A program made the position numbers and the translations under genes. The notes below the pieces were generated by a model that was not told where the DNA came from, searched no databases, and saw only the letters and a program-made list of their open reading frames with translations. A stretch of 14,116 bases of DNA, from contig DVOI01000081.1 of NCBI GenBank assembly GCA_018713665.1, positions 1 through 14,116 on the forward strand, read 5' to 3'. The stretch comes from Ornithoclostridium faecigallinarum (GTDB lineage Bacteria > Bacillota > Clostridia > Christensenellales > UBA3700). Each line of letters begins with the position of its first letter. Positions within the stretch are counted from its first letter, which is position 1. Below are positions 14,093 to 14,116 of this stretch, piece after piece.

Positions 14093-14116
14093 ATGAAAAA
14101 TCAAACTTTTTCGGAA
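14093..14116 (+). CDS. Possible start of a further gene, cut by the window edge
   Basis: ATG at 14093 opens a frame of eight codons (MKNQTFSE) that runs off the window. GAGAG at 14085-14089 is a weak and rather close ribosome binding site. TATATT at 14079-14084 could be a -10 box, but I see no -35 box. Too little sequence remains to say more. Confidence 0.3.

Overview
The window looks like chromosomal DNA from an uncultured clostridium-like member of the Bacillota (Firmicutes), fairly GC-rich. The evidence is the hrcA-grpE-dnaK-dnaJ order, a CIRCE-type operator, a DnaK without the N-terminal insertion typical of Gram-negative DnaKs, an HPr kinase/phosphorylase, a clostridial HPr-like protein lacking the active-site histidine, a DUF4364 protein, and a lipoprotein with InlB-type repeats and a DUF6273-like C-terminus. 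No rRNA, tRNA, CRISPR array, transposase or reverse transcriptase is visible.

Layout. 62-763: a multi-pass membrane protein of unknown function, followed by two terminator-like hairpins. 1037-5767: the class I heat-shock operon (consensus promoter, variant CIRCE, hrcA, grpE, dnaK, dnaJ, intrinsic terminator). 5802-5936: a 41-bp tandem repeat of dyads and the terminator of the convergent lysA-like gene. 5959-7200 (minus): diaminopimelate decarboxylase. Divergent from it, 7308-9238: a three-gene operon of a HAD/Cof hydrolase, hprK and a 58-codon acidic small ORF, joined by one-base gaps. 9239-10038: an 800-bp non-coding stretch between convergent genes, filled with hairpins, terminators, a duplicated hairpin element and a modular tandem repeat of about 120 bp. 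10039-10789 (minus): DUF4364 protein and HPr-like protein. 11003-11713: an unrecognised conserved-looking protein. 11765-13873: a large lipoprotein. 13926-14116: its terminator, short repeats and possibly the start of another gene.

How it fits together. The first operon is the HrcA-controlled chaperone set, with HrcA repressing its own promoter. hprK and the HPr-like protein flank the 800-bp region; the latter keeps the seryl-phosphorylation motif and lacks the catalytic histidine, so a Crh-like regulatory pair is plausible though not shown. Two translation features stand out: lysA and the Cof gene start about where their near-consensus promoters should begin transcription (leaderless mRNAs), and dnaJ has its only good Shine-Dalgarno about 41 nt upstream, beyond a 12-bp hairpin that could bring it close to the start codon.

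The best candidate for something undescribed is the 9239-10038 region. It holds a duplicated hairpin with a compensatory base change, mutually exclusive long-range and local pairings next to a terminator, and an array in which a 16-bp motif alternates at 78- and 42-bp spacing. All structures were read by eye; no folding or database search was run.
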